The notes: generated by a model not told the origin, from the letters alone. 64,000 nucleotides of DNA from Gigaspora margarita (GCA_009809945.1 WTPW01000405.1:332356-396355), one strand, 5' to 3'; positions 10,677 to 21,849 are shown, counted from the first letter of the stretch. Translations and numbers: made by a program.

Positions 10677-10967
10677 TACAACCTATGATCAAAATAAATT
10701 TTTACAGCAAATTATGGTAGAAATTAAGACAGTTAATTCCAAAACCAACTAATTCAACTACACATTACAATAGCAAGTTTATTGCTTTGTTTCTTATTTT
10801 AGTATGGTGCATAACTACATTGGTATTACTTTTTTGCTATCGAGCAACCTATAAATTATAAATGACATAGTCATAAAAAAATAAATGATTTTTTATGACA
10901 AAAATGACTTGTCATATGACAAGGTGTCATTTATTTTAAATGACAATGTGCCAACACTGTCCTACCT

Positions 10968-11880
10968 AGCATCTATAGTGGGATCAGATATTTTTATATC
11001 TGTACTTAACCATACAAGAAAAAGAAAAGAGTAACAAGAAAGTTTAAAAGAAAATTGAAAAATGTGGAAAAACTTCAAACCCTACATGAAATATCAAGTA
11101 ATAAAAAACTAAATGATAAAAGGTGAGAAGAACGAAGAAAAAACCTATACTAATAATGGTACTGACATACATTTTCGAAAGAAAAGAGGACAAAAAAGAA
11201 TGAAAAAAAATGAAAAAAAAACTTAAAAACTACATTTTATCATCGTAGATTAAAAATTATATAATACTGCACAAGGAATCGCCTCGCCTAAGTATTATAT
11301 GTATATAGTAAGAAAAAGAAAGTTCTAGAATTTGGTTTTCAAAGATCGACTGACTCCTCTGCATCACATCACATTATGCATCTATTCCTGTTTATTCATA
11401 TGCATGCCTTCTTCCTGATTAGGTTAGGAACAACAATGCCGATCTTTTGGAAGGGGTACACCAAATTTTCTACTTTTTGTTCAAAATCCTAGAAAAAAAA
11501 CCTCCAAGCAAAAATATAGTAGTAGGTATTTATGAGTGTTCAGTTCAAGTTCTTTAAATTTTCCAAGGAGTGTATTTGAAGAACCAAAATACTGTTCTCT
11601 ATTAAGCCACTACAAAAAAAATTTTGTCAATGAAGAAAATTCTCTACCAAAATTTCGTGCTTACTAAAGCGCCACCTGCTTGTTCGCTCGTTCTTACTAC
11701 AATTGCTTTTGGTTTGCATGCCAATATATAAAGGAGTTCCTGATAGTATAGTTGACCTTTATAAAAACTATTTTTTTTGCAGTGCTTCTTCATCTAGCTC
11801 CAGTAGTTTGTTATTTTGTTTGTATGAAAATCTGGTACAAGTGATCGTCAGAAAGAGTTAAAATTTTTAAAAAATGATAA
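10968..11880. other. Unassigned remainder of the 8201-12092 element
   Basis: Purine-rich then mixed sequence, with short A-tracts near 11203-11222. It was searched on both strands for transposase-like or host reading frames and none was seen. Confidence 0.4.
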
Positions 11881-12628
11881 AACATCTTTTTTTACTAAAA
11901 TAATCTATTTTTGTAACTTAGAAAAAGTTGTTTAGAATAAAAATTTTACACTATACATTTTGTTATTGCTTATTTATTTTTATATTTTACTAGTAAAATT
12001 TTTAGTTATTTAAAAAAAATTCTTTTTTACAAAATCAAGCAATTTGATTAGTCAAATTATGGGTGCGACATGTCACAAATGTGACAAATTTCTATTTTCT
12101 AATTATTATACTAGTTTGATTTAATAACATAATATTTGAAATTAATAGGTGTGCTAATTTGATCACTTTCTTGTAGATTTTTTTTTTTTTTTTTTACAAT
12201 GAAGTCTATTTTCTAACTCTTTATTTATACAAATAGAAATTATATATAAAATATACAATTGTATAAGAATAAAAAGGGAAGGTAGGGGTAAGAGCTACTT
12301 TACTCTTAATCTAAGCTTTACTAGAAAGGTCATAGACCTCTAGTCATCATAGGATAATATAAATAATTGCCCAATAGCGATATAATGTTGAAGCTTAAAA
12401 TTAATTATAGAAGTGGGAATTATAGAAGTAGGTAAATGTAAAGATCTACTAATAGAAAGAGGTGTAGAGAGAACTAAATTACAAGAGTATTAGCAGGAAG
12501 GTATCTATATTTCATGATAGATAGTTTTATAATTACAGGTAGTATAAAAGTGAGGCATATTTTATTTTATCTGCAGGCCTTTTGAAAGGGACAAGGGTCG
12601 CTGCTGTTATGAATTCTATTAGAAGTTG

Positions 12629-12829
12629 TTAGGTTATATGGAGATATTTGAAGGAGCTAATAAAATCTATTGAACGAGAAATGCTAAGATTTAGTTTATT
12701 AGCCAGAGTCGTTATAGTGTCTTTAAGAAGTGAATCTAGAGAGGAGGGATTGCAAAGACAGAATATTAGATGTGCTATAGTTTCTGAGGAACCTCTATAT
12801 CTCAGACATAGATAGTTTTGGTATTTCAT
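12629..12829 (-). pseudogene. LINE ORF2 C-terminal Cys-rich remnant
   Basis: A 66-codon fragment with CLRYRGSSETIAHLIFCLC, resembling the Cys/His knuckle found after reverse transcriptase in many fungal LINEs (pattern of two cysteines, SxETxxHxxxxC). It lies about 430 bases before the poly-A end, as expected for the ORF2 terminus. The first cysteine pair is partly lost. A neighbouring open stretch at 13118-13378 is probably the preceding ORF2 region, but I do not recognise a domain in it. Confidence 0.55.
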
Positions 12830-13507
12830 TAGATTTCAGAAATATAGTATTAGATGTATTGGTAATTCATTTGCTATTAATTTGACTTTGAAATTTTTTA
12901 TTTTAAATATGAGAAGGTTAGTATATAGTAATAGGGGACTTTCTTCAAAGGATAAGTAAGTAAGAGTGCAATTGAATTGAATATCACAAAAAGTATTTGC
13001 TTATAATTAAATTTGATTTTGATTTCTCTATATAAGATGATTTACAATTTTTATAGTATCTTTTATAATTGTCTTCAAGTGGTAGGTACATGGAAAAAAG
13101 AACAAGCATAGTATATATTAGTTAAATAGGAAGTCTTGTATTAAAACATCAAGCTTGATGATTCTATCTGGTTTGCATGAATGTTTTAGTTCTTTATTCA
13201 GATAGAAGGTAATCTGTAGATTTAAGATAAGGGCCTTTATCATCCGAAGTATAAAAGCATAGTCTAACTTATCTAGCAATATGAGTTTGTAGAATAGGAT
13301 TAAATAGGTTTCCTCTATTAACTTCAAAAAAGTAGAATTACTTGAGATCACTGCTAGTTTGGTACCAGATAGAAGCATTGTTGTAATCAGAGCAAACAGA
13401 GTAAGTAATACTTTTATAGAACTGGGCCAAGTATTATTAATGCAGCCCCAGGTATATGGAGTATTATAAAAGGAACAAATAGCTATTGGAAGGTTTTGGG
13501 TATAAAG

Positions 13508-13788
13508 TAGAGTTCCTTAAATTCAAATCAAATCAAATATTGGGTCAATTTGAATTTGATCAAATCAAATTGACCCTGATTTGAATTTGATTTGATTCAA
13601 ATATTTGGATTTGAATTTGAATTTGAATTTTTAATAGTAATTTCCAAATCAAATCAAATATTTGTCAAATCAAATCAAATTTGGTCAGATTTAAATTTGA
13701 TTAAATCAAATATAGTCAAATTTGAATTTGAATTTGATTAAATATTTGATTCAAATATTTGAAGATCAAATCAAATTGCAGAACTCTA
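13508..13788. mobile_element. CAAATTTGAAT-rich MITE, copy 2
   Basis: TA-GAGTTCCTTAA at the left and AGAACTC-TA at the right. It is collinear with the copies at 8855 and 19297. It is inserted into the LINE remnant and therefore younger than it. Confidence 0.75.
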
Positions 13789-15308
13789 GTATAAGATGTA
13801 CAGGGAGTAGTTAATATAAATATCAACAGATTATGATATTTGGTATTGACAGTAGGAAGGGTTTTTCAGATTTCTGATAAGAGCTCTGAGAATGCTATAA
13901 GGGGTCTTGATTTGGTTATAATAGTTTGCATTGGGTTTATAATCTTGTGTATGAAGCTTTTAGAATTCTGTAAAGCCTATTTTAAATCTCTGATATCAGC
14001 GTGAAGCCTTCTTGTGGAACTGACTTGTAGGGTATAGAGCTTTTTGATATTATACTATAAAAAGCAGTTTTTTGTTGAGTTGGTGAGTCGTTAAAGTAGC
14101 ATCTGGTGCATGGTATTAGTGTATTATCTAGTAGAAGGTAGTGGCAGACATAAGCAAGGCTATTTTTGAAATGGTTGATTTTTTTAATGTTAAATTTGGT
14201 TGTAATTGCCCAGAATTTTTTTTTTGAAATTTAATTAATCAAGGTACATGGATTGAGGTATATATATGTCATAGTTGAATTAGCGTTAGCTCAAATTAAC
14301 TCTTGCATCTCTGTGAACCAGGCCAGAATATGGCCAGATAAGATTTTTTTAATATTATAATAAAAACCATTCCAATCTAAGAATTCAGAATTGTTGAAAT
14401 TTAGGAATTGTTTGATATATAGAATATTATGAATGTTCACTTTCTTTTTAAGTAGATAAGTCTTTGGATGGTGTCTAAAGATTTTATTTATTGAAGTACC
14501 AATTGTGGCTAGTGGAATTGGCTATTCTATATTTTTATACTTGGTAGTATGAATATTTAATAAGAGTATTGTTAGCATAACCTAAGCTATATATGTATTA
14601 ATTTGTTTTTATGAAAAAAGGAGAAGAGAGTAGAGAATGGAACAGTTTGATTTTGTAGAGTCTTGTAACTCTTGCAATCTTAATTTTAAGAAGAAAGTAT
14701 TGAAGTTTGCATAATTGAGGTTCCTTAAAAAGGTAGTTGAAAAATGGTATGCTTGGACTTGTGAGAGAGGTTTTAGTATGTAGATGTTCAGATAGAATAA
14801 GAAGGAGTTAGAGATGCTTTTGGCAAGTCCTGTCTTGTTCTTGACTAAGCTAGTATAGAGATTTGACAGCAACCTAAGATGTCTTGGGGTTAGAAATATA
14901 CTATAGAGCTGGCATGCAAGACAGAGAATTATCACATAGTTGATAATATAAATAGCTTGTTTTTCTGTAATGATAGATTTTTGCATTTTGTTAGTACATT
15001 GTTTGGCTTTAGCTATGATTATTCTTTGGACTGGCAAGATCTTGAGGGTCAGGCTAAACCAAGTACTCAGATATTTAAATAGTTTAGTACATTTTTTTAC
15101 TAAGATTTGTTGTCTATTGAAAGTTATTGAATTATCTTGGTTGCGTGAGGTTGTAACCAATATGGATTTTGTAGGATTAACTCAAATTTTAGTTAGTTTA
15201 TAGAAGGAATTTGTGGTATTTAGAGTTTTTCAAGTTGTTTCTTATTTGGTGCAATCCATAGTGAATCATCTATATAGGCCATTATAGATATATGTATATG
15301 CTTAAATA

Positions 15309-15487
15309 GGACCCCAAAATATACATAAATATTTCAGGTATGAGTTTGCTTATTTTTGAGGTTTTTTATATAGATCCTTTCCATTTATAGTAATTTTTTT
15401 GCTTATTTTTGAAGTTTTTTTGCAGATTTTTCCTTTTTTAGTAACCCTATAATTAACCTGACCTATCTATGTATATTTCGGAGTCCT
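15309..15487. mobile_element. 179-bp MULE-like MITE with 9-bp TSD
   Basis: Left GGACCCCAAAATATACATAA and right TATGTATATTTCGGAGTCCT are inverted. It is flanked by exact GCTTAAATA at 15300-15308 and 15488-15496. A 9-bp target duplication is diagnostic of Mutator-like elements. It is related by ends and duplication length to 17367-17558. It interrupts the LINE RT remnant, whose frame resumes on either side. Confidence 0.8.
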
Positions 15488-15692
15488 GCTTAAATATAGG
15501 TTGGGTGGGAATGATAATTTCAAGTTCCATATATTCCTTGTGGATATATAAGATCAAGAGGTTGTAATATATTTGCTATAGTAGAAGGGATATAGTTTCT
15601 TCTTGATCTATCCATCTTCAACTAAGTATGATGAAGTCAGTTTATGATTTGTAATAACATGACTAGTATGATTAAGAAAAATGAATATTAGT

Positions 15693-16423
15693 CCTGCAGG
15701 TCGATAGCGTAGTGGTTGCGCTCCCAGGACATTGCCACTTCTTTACATAAGATCGCTAGTTCAAGTCCTACGAATAGCAAAATAACTACACACGAGCATG
15801 TGAAGGACGACTTGAATTAGGATGCTAGGACCGTGTTTGGACGGCTCAGCCACATCTCAGGTTTGGCTTGATAAAGGCTCTCCAGACATTTCAGATAGAT
15901 ATTGTGTAACTTGCTCTAACGGGGTCTTGGTCTCTGTGTTCTTCTCTGCAATGTGTGGCCTCAGGGGTGAAAAACTTCTAGAAAATTTGGAATGGGGGTT
16001 GGAGTCTGGTCGAACTCGTCCGCTGCTGGTTCTGGTTCCCCTTTAAGAATACTTGAACAGTCCCGGTAAAATCCCCCGGTTGTAAATGGGTCAGCCAATT
16101 AAGTTCAATTGGAATAAGTTCCGGTTAAATCTCCCAGTTGTAAATGGGTCAGCTGATTAGGTTTAGCTGGAATAAGAATTACTTGGATAGTTCCGGTTAA
16201 AAAATCTCCTGGTTGTAAATGGGTCAGCCGATTGGGTTCAGTTGGAATAAAATAAAAATAGGATGGCTTGGCCGGTTAGCCATGGTAGAATTCAAATTAG
16301 TATTAGATAAACATATGTAGATCGTTACAAATGTACAAATAAATGTAGGGCCCAGTTGGGTCCCATGACTAATGACCTTAATAAAAGACTGCTAACATGT
16401 GGCTTCGGGTGTATGCCCGAAGG

Positions 16424-16458
<35 letters not shown>
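15693..16458 (+). mobile_element. tRNA-derived SINE, copy A, with poly-A tail and 16-bp TSD
   Basis: The 5' head GGTCGATAGCGTAGTGGTT (15699) contains a pol III A-box (TAGCGTAGTGG), followed by a B-box AGTTCAAGTCC at 15751. The 3' end is a 31-base A-run (16428-16458). The 16-mer AAAAATGAATATTAGT flanks it at 15677-15692 and 16454-16469 (sharing As with the tail). The body includes three tandem 60-bp units at 16060-16250. The open frame at 15822-16046 lies in the body and is unlikely to be a gene. Confidence 0.85.
16060..16250 (+). repeat. Three tandem ~60-bp units inside the SINE body
   Basis: Three copies of a unit with GTTGTAAATGGGTCAGC as its core and an (A/T)GGAATAA end, starting at about 16062, 16122 and 16190. 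The units differ by point changes and small indels. The function is unknown; it may be a structured RNA segment or a replication by-product. Confidence 0.75.
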
Positions 16459-16460
<2 letters not shown>

Positions 16461-16893
16461 AATATTAGTATATTTATATATAAACTTGGAAATCTGAATG
16501 TCTTTGTAAGAATGGGGATGTGAATGGAGCCAAAAGCTTTTGACATTTCTTGTAGAAGAATCCACAGTTCTTGTTTGTTGGTATGTGCATGCTCTATTAA
16601 TAAGGTTAATTCAGAGATTGGACGAAGTGTAGATTGGTATAAAAGTGCTGCATAGTTCTAAAGGGAGAGGATATTGTGCCGAAAAAGAATATTCGATAAT
16701 CTGTTGATTAGAAGTTTGATAAAGATCTTCCTTGTGTGGTCAATTAGGGAGGTGCCAAAAATTATCTGATTTCTTAGGGAGGAGGGAGTCTCTGGCTTAG
16801 TCAGGTTACTATATATTCTTTATTCTGATTAGTTAATACAATATATTATTTATATAATATATATTTAAAAATACTATATATAAAATTTTTATT

Positions 16894-17220
16894 AGTTAAT
16901 AACTTTTGATTTACTGGTCCAATTTGAATGATTTAACTACCAAAATGATCTTCTCATAGAGAGGATTCTAACTAGCTCAAAATTACAAGAATCTAATCAC
17001 AGGAACATAAGATCAATATAGATTTATATATTATTACTATATATATAGTATTTATTTAATAAATACTATATATAGTAATAATACATAAATCTATATCGAT
17101 CTTATGATCCTGTAATTAGATTCTTGTAATTTTGAGCTTGTTAGAATCATCTCTTTGAGAAGATCATTTTGGTAGTTAAATTATCCAAATCAGACTAGTG
17201 GATCAAAAGTTATTTATTAT
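16894..17220. repeat. 327-bp hairpin unit (first copy)
   Basis: Inverted repeat with outer AACTTTTGATTTACTGGTCC and AGTGGATCAAAAGTTA, and a loop around 17040-17075 built from TATAGTATTTATTTAATAAA. A second copy begins at 17236 and ends at about 20660, split by later insertions. The two copies may be a subterminal tandem duplication of the 16745-20791 element. Confidence 0.7.
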
Positions 17221-17366
17221 ATTATATATAATATTTAATAGTAAATAACTTTTGATTTACTGGTCCAATTTAGATGATTTAACTATCAAAATAATTCTCT
17301 CAAAAAGAGGATTTTAGCAAGCCCAAAGTTACAAAAATCTAATCACAGAATCATAAGATCAGCATA

Positions 17367-17558
17367 GGACGCCAAGCTATATATCGATAGGTTAGTGACT
17401 GACTAGTTTGCTTATTTTTATACAAAATTTGGCTCAAAAATGTTTATTTTTGACCAAAATTTGCAAAATTTACTATTTAAAAATGAAACGTTTAGTTATT
17501 TTCTACAAAAATTTTCTTTTTAGTTTTCTCTGACCTATTTATCAATAGCTTGGGTCCT
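17367..17558. mobile_element. 192-bp MULE-like MITE with 9-bp TSD
   Basis: Left GGACGCCAAGCTATATATCG and right ATCAATAGCTTGGGTCCT are inverted. Exact ATCAGCATA lies at 17358-17366 and 17559-17567. It has the same end pattern and duplication length as 15309-15487. It interrupts the second hairpin unit. Confidence 0.8.
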
Positions 17559-17624
17559 ATCAGCATAGATTTGTGTATTATTACTACATATGGTGCATGT
17601 ACCCTAGAATCGGTATCATGTGAC

Positions 17625-18224
17625 TAAGGGAAGTACAGTAAATTACGTGATTAGGGTTTACATAGGTCCTGACCCCCCTGTGATAGGACTGTTGACCAAT
17701 CAAATTTTATAAAACTCAAAAACGGCTTTGACCTGAAAATCAGCTACGCCACAATCGACAAAAGTCGCTACATAGTAAAGTCTAAATTTTACTAAGTAAA
17801 TTGATTAAAGTCGCTTAAGTAAACTTATTCAGAAGGTCAAAATACACTTACCATAAAATTTTCATAAGTATTAGAGAATTTTTTATTAATTGACTTTTGA
17901 TTTTTACGTTCGACGGAAAAATTAAAATTTTTTAAAAAAATATATTCGACGAACGTAAAAATTAAAAGTTAAATAATAAAAATTTCTTCAATTTTAATAA
18001 AAATTTCAGAATATGTGTATTTTGGTCTTCCAAACAAGTTTACTTAATCGATAATTATCGATTGACATAGTAGAATTTAGACTTTACTATGTAGCAACTA
18101 TCTGCGATTAACTAATAATCGATTTTGCTTCAATATTATTGGCTGTTTATACATATATATATAGGACGTGATAGATGGCCGACCCCTCCCCCTAGATAAT
18201 TACGTGATTTACTGCACTTCCCTA
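17625..18224. mobile_element. AAGGGAAGTACAGTAAA-ended MITE, copy 2
   Basis: TA-AGGGAAGTACAGTAAATTAC at the left and GTGATTTACTGCACTTCCC-TA at the right. The central hairpin has the same GAACGTAAAAATTAAAAG pair as copy 1 (9411-9930). The left end abuts the inner TIR of the 17589 element. Confidence 0.7.
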
Positions 18225-18367
18225 AGGTGGCCAATTTTGGAGGGTCCGAATATTTCCGAATAGAACTTCGTTAAACATAAAATATGAGCATGCATTTCTG
18301 AAAATATCTAATATCCAAACTTTGGAAAAATTCGCAAATAGTCGCTACATAGTAATATCTAAATTTT

Positions 18368-19628
18368 TTTTTTTTTTTTTTGGTTCAAAGTGCCTACCTT
18401 GGAACTTGAGATATTTTATTCAAGATACTAGGGCCATCGGTTGACCTACATGGAGATCAACCAGCATTTGTTACATTGACGAGGATCCAACTAGCTACAC
18501 GTACACTTTTGGTGTCTAATTTAAGTAGTCCGCCCTAAGTTTCCACACTAGCTGCCATACCTGCAACCCAACTACAGGAATTGCCTATTTAAACCCTCTG
18601 ATCCATGTCCTTCCTGCCAACTCATCTTGTATTACCAGAACAGTCCCGGTACTCAGTCAGTCAGACAGTTCCGAATGCTCATCCATTGTCTTTAGGACCC
18701 AGCCAGGTAACCCTGGTCCTGTTATCCTCAGAGAAAACTTGGTAGAGTGGTACCTGTCCCACTAGGTATTCACCTACACTTCAGTAACTTATGCTACAGC
18801 TTTACCTATATACTTGGAGTCAGAGCTAACCTAAACCCCTACCATTATCTACTTCTGCCCTTGCAAGGTTTGCTCCAATTCTAGCATCCACCTCACCATC
18901 CTACCGGTCCTTACACCGGATTCACAAATTTTCAAACCAGATAGCTTGGAAGGGTTGATATGGCCTTCTTCTCTTGGTACCTACTTCTGAAACATAGGTC
19001 CTTTTCCTCCGGTGCGACTCCGGCGGCCAGATTGGTGGACCCCCTCCTCAAGGGTCTTATCGTCTGATTCTCCGGCTCCAGTTTCTGATATTCTAGCTTT
19101 GGTAGCACTGTCAAAGATCTTTGCTACCTCCTTACTCAGGACTTGCCAAATGGGTTTCTATTTCTCTGGTTCCTTGGATTTGTGCACCCAAAGGCTCCCA
19201 TTCGAGATAGTGTACCAAGGCCTACAGGTAATGTACCCAACCGATCGATGAGAAGCAGTTACCGGAACACAGATCTATTTTTCAAAGCATTGCCAGTAGG
19301 GTTTCTCAAATTCAAATCAAATCAAATATTGGGTTAATTTGAATTTGATCAAATCAAATTGACCCTGATTTGAATTTGATTTGATTCAAATATTTGGATT
19401 TGAATTTGATTTGAATTTGAATTTTTAATAGTAATTTTCAAATCAAATCAAATATTTGTCGAATCAAATCAAATTTGGCCAGATTTGAATTTGATCAAAT
19501 CAAATATAGTCAAATTTGAATTTGAATTTGATCAAATATTTGATTCAAATATTTGAAGATCAAATCAAATTACGGAACCCTAGTTGCTAGTGGGATTTGA
19601 ACTCTAGACCTGCTGCTTGGAAGGTAAC
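18368..19628 (-). mobile_element. 5'-truncated tRNA-derived SINE, copy B, with TSD
   Basis: On the minus strand it starts GTTACCTTCCAAGCAGCAGG and has a B-box GAGTTCAAATCCCAC. The A-box half of the tRNA head is missing, so it is 5'-truncated. It ends in a poly-A seen as the T-run at 18364-18380. AGTAATATCTAAATTT flanks it at 18351-18366 and 19629-19644. It contains the MITE 19297-19582. Apparent open frames at 18932-19337 are within its body. Confidence 0.8.
19297..19582. mobile_element. CAAATTTGAAT-rich MITE, copy 3
   Basis: TA-GGGTTTCTCAAATTC at the left and CGGAACCC-TA at the right. Its 286 bp match copy 1 (8855-9140) in length. It is the innermost layer of the nested stack, inserted in the SINE. 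Confidence 0.8.
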
Positions 19629-20791
19629 AGTAATATCTAAATTTTACTATATAAATCGATCATAAGCACTTAAGTAAATATGTTCAGAAGATAAAAATAC
19701 ATATTCTCTAAAATTTTTATACAAATTGAAGAAGTTTTTATTAATTAACTTTTAATTTTTACATTTGTCGAATATATTTTTTAACAAATTTTAATTTTTT
19801 TATTGAATATAAAAATTAAAAGTCAAATAATAAAAAGTTCTCTGATTTATATAAAATTTTTAGAATAAGCGTATTTTGATATTCCAAATAAGTTTACTTA
19901 AGCGATCATAATTATTTAATATAGTAGAATTTGGACTTTACTATATAGCAACTATTGTTAATCGTGGCGTAGCTTATTTTTGAGTTAAAGACAAACACAT
20001 ATAGTACCTGAATATTTACAAGCAGAAAGTCATCAAACACAAAAGATGAGTATGGTTTTTCTAATCCTAAAATTTTTGAAATTAATTTGTTAGGACTATC
20101 AAGTAATACCAAATATAGCTTAATCCAAATAATTATATGTGGGTAACTAGAAACTAGAGGACTAGAGGTACAATTCATTGTAATATGCATATATGTTTGA
20201 CAAGTTACTATTAAATATAGTGGCCAAATTTGACAAATTATTATATTAAATATAGTGGCCAAATTTTGGTACAGATATCAAATTGCTTTATATTTAAAAG
20301 TAAATAAAATTGAAACTAATATATTTAACTTAAAAATCTTTTTGTAATATTATAGTATAGTTCTATAGTATTAATTTACAAAAAGATTTTTTTACATATA
20401 TATATATATTTATTATATTAATTATAACTAATTTTAAGTTATATATAGATTTAGATCATGTGACTCTGGTTTTAGGCTACATGTACCATAGTATTTATTT
20501 AATAAATACTATAGTAATAATATACAAATCTATATTGATCTTATGATCCTGTAATTAGATTTTTGTAATTTTGGACTTTTTAGAATCCTTTCTTTGAAAG
20601 GATCATTTTGGTAGTTAAATCGTCCAAATTGAACCAGTAGATCAAAAGTTATTAACTATTAAAGTTTATAAATATTTTTAATAATAATTTAATATAGATG
20701 AAATTTGATTGGCTACTAAACTAGTCAGGTAGAGGGGAGGAGGATAGGCCATATAGTAAATAGAAATTAGATGATTTCTGGCACCCCCTTA

Positions 20792-21365
20792 GTATAATTG
20801 GATGAGTGGTATTAAGATCGTAATTGTATTAAGGTTTCTTTGGGATAGCCTATATATTTGAAAATAACTATTGTTTAGGGGTTTGTTCTAGATATAAGCA
20901 AGCATTAAACAGCTGTAAGAGTATAGTTAGAGCAGAAAATAGGATATGTTACAACATTTCGCTTGATATACTATTGGAACTAGTTGTTTTTTGTACAGGA
21001 GCTATATTAATTACTAATATTAGTTCTTTTAAAGTGAGAGGTATGATTATAGTTTCATATATTGAGGGATGGATATTGTTCAGAAGAGCATAGTAGGGCT
21101 CCTATTTCTCTCATTAACTGTTCTCAGCAGGGTTTAGTTTTGTTCAATTTTGAAAGTGAGTACAGGTTGCTTCTTTTATTTCTTCACGATTGGTAATAGT
21201 ATTGTCTGAAAGGATTATTTTGTCAAAGCTTATTCTATCTTGGTTACATTTTATAATACTATCTATTATTCTACTTGTGTTGTCCTTAAAGTTATTATTT
21301 TGTCTGTTGGTGTAGTATTTAATTCTTTCATTTTGTTGTAAATTTCTTTCTGCATTCTGGCTCAT
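20792..21365 (-). pseudogene. LINE ORF2 linker between endonuclease and RT (remnant)
   Basis: The minus-strand frame 21144-21365 gives NDNTSRIIDSIIKCNQDRIS, then DKIILSDNTITNREEIKEAT and HFQN, the usual linker ahead of RT in fungal LINEs (a disordered Lys/Asn-rich stretch followed by a motif of the EEIKEATxxHFQN kind). The following RT start is cut at 20791 by the TIR element. Stops and shifts are present. Confidence 0.65.
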
Positions 21366-21849
21366 TCATATTGTTTCTTTTATTTATTTGATAGTTCTTT
21401 TCGTCTGTATGAAATGAATATTAGGACCATCTGTGGTTAAAGCTAATAAGACAAGAGCAGTTAGTAAAAAAACTGGCATTTGGGCTAAAGATAATGCCTT
21501 GGCTAAGTGATTGTTAATGTTTAAAAGTATATATATAATTGAAGTAGTAGGTAAAGTACTAGTAAAAATATGCAAGAACTTGTTGATGTGTTTGAGTGCT
21601 ATATATAATTTTGTTGCTTTTAACAACAAAGCATTTAAGGCCTTGAAAGCAGTATAGGTTGTTGGAATATGTAAATTGGCTGCTTGTTTTATCGCTATTA
21701 ACCATGAGTGCCAGCATTTATTTAATTGATTTGGGTTTCTATTCTGAGATATAGGAATATAGTTAATAAGAGGGAGTGAATTTTATTGAAAAAGTTTTCT
21801 TAGTCCTCCGTTGTAGCTTTATTATCGTAGTAAATTTTTCATTTTCATT

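Larger units (their letters stand above)
9151..10959. mobile_element. Non-autonomous hAT-like element, 1.8 kb
   Basis: Terminal inverted repeats CAGTGTTGGCA (left) and TGCCAACACTG (right, ends 10959). It is flanked by the exact 8-bp duplication TCCTACCT (9143-9150 and 10960-10967). An 8-bp duplication and CAGTG-type ends are hallmarks of the hAT superfamily. The subterminal regions are rich in ATGACAA/TTGTCAT repeats (9163-9330 and 10858-10945). No transposase frame is present. Two other MITEs (9411-9930, 10140-10676) are nested inside. Several Ns lie at 9302-9402. Confidence 0.8.
8201..12092. mobile_element. 3.9-kb TIR element (ACATGTYGCACC family) with nested insertions
   Basis: Left end AAATTTGTCATACCTGCAAC followed by ATGTTGCACC (to about 8230); the right end is GGTGCGACATGTCACAAATG then TGACAAATTT (about 12061-12091). 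A second inverted pair lies just inside: CTAAGTTACTAAGATAGATT (about 8371) against its inverse at about 8468, with a relative at about 11895-11930. The interior contains MITEs at 8855 and a hAT-like element at 9151. About 10968-11880 is leftover sequence with no recognisable transposase. A related terminus is at 351-459. Confidence 0.5.
14609..16744 (-). pseudogene. LINE reverse transcriptase remnant
   Basis: On the minus strand the translation shows ELWILLQEMSKAFGSI near 16560-16610, where functional RTs have an aspartate in the F-D-S motif (here Gly). Next come LTSSYLVEDG near 15630, the catalytic-site motif MAYIDDSLWIA near 15240-15285 (YxDD intact), and a 183-codon stretch (14609-15160) with CTKLFKYLSTWFSL, IINYVIILCLACQL and FYLNIYILKPLSQ typical of the RT thumb of fungal jockey/RTE-like elements. 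It is interrupted by the SINE at 15693-16458 and the MITE at 15309-15487, and carries further stops and shifts. Confidence 0.75.
18325..20000. mobile_element. Third AGTCGCTACATAGTAA hairpin MITE, split by a SINE
   Basis: The left part (AATAGTCGCTACATAGTAA at 18338-18355) and the right part (19629-about 20000: TTTTACTATATAAATCGATC through GCGTAGCTTATTTTTGAG) are the two sides of the hairpin family seen at 9411 and 10140. They are separated by the SINE at 18368-19628. The ends are diverged and the limits approximate. Confidence 0.65.
17589..20490. mobile_element. 2.9-kb TIR element inserted in a hairpin loop
   Basis: TA-TGGTGCATGTACCCTAGAA at the left; the right end inverted reads TGGTACATGTAGCCTAAAA then TA (20489-20490). 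The inner ends ATCATGTGAC are also paired (17616-17625 with 20456-20465). Removing it restores the loop TATTATTACTA ... TAGTATTTATTTAATAAA of the hairpin unit, as in the complete copy at 16894-17220. The interior is made of other MITEs and a SINE; there is no transposase frame. Confidence 0.7.
16745..20791. mobile_element. 4-kb TA-flanked TIR element, heavily nested
   Basis: TA-GGGAGGTGCCAAAAATTAT at the left and ATGATTTCTGGCACCCCCT-TA at the right. A second inverted segment carries GTCAGGT and GTTAATAACTTTTGA (about 16800-16910 against 20640-20730). The termini are alignable with the 157-bp family (GGGGAGTGACAAAAAT), so this may be a longer relative. Inside are one complete and one split hairpin unit and at least five further insertions. 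No transposase frame was found. It splits the LINE at 16744/20792. Confidence 0.65.

Noticed and set aside
15699-15765. tRNA gene
   Set aside because: A and B boxes are present but the fold is imperfect and the sequence runs into a poly-A-tailed body with target duplication: SINE head, not a tRNA gene. The same applies to the heads near 25650-25710 and 19590-19625.
15822-16046. 74-codon frame with Trp/Gly-rich product
   Set aside because: Lies entirely in the SINE body, no domain, no homologous copy to test codon conservation.
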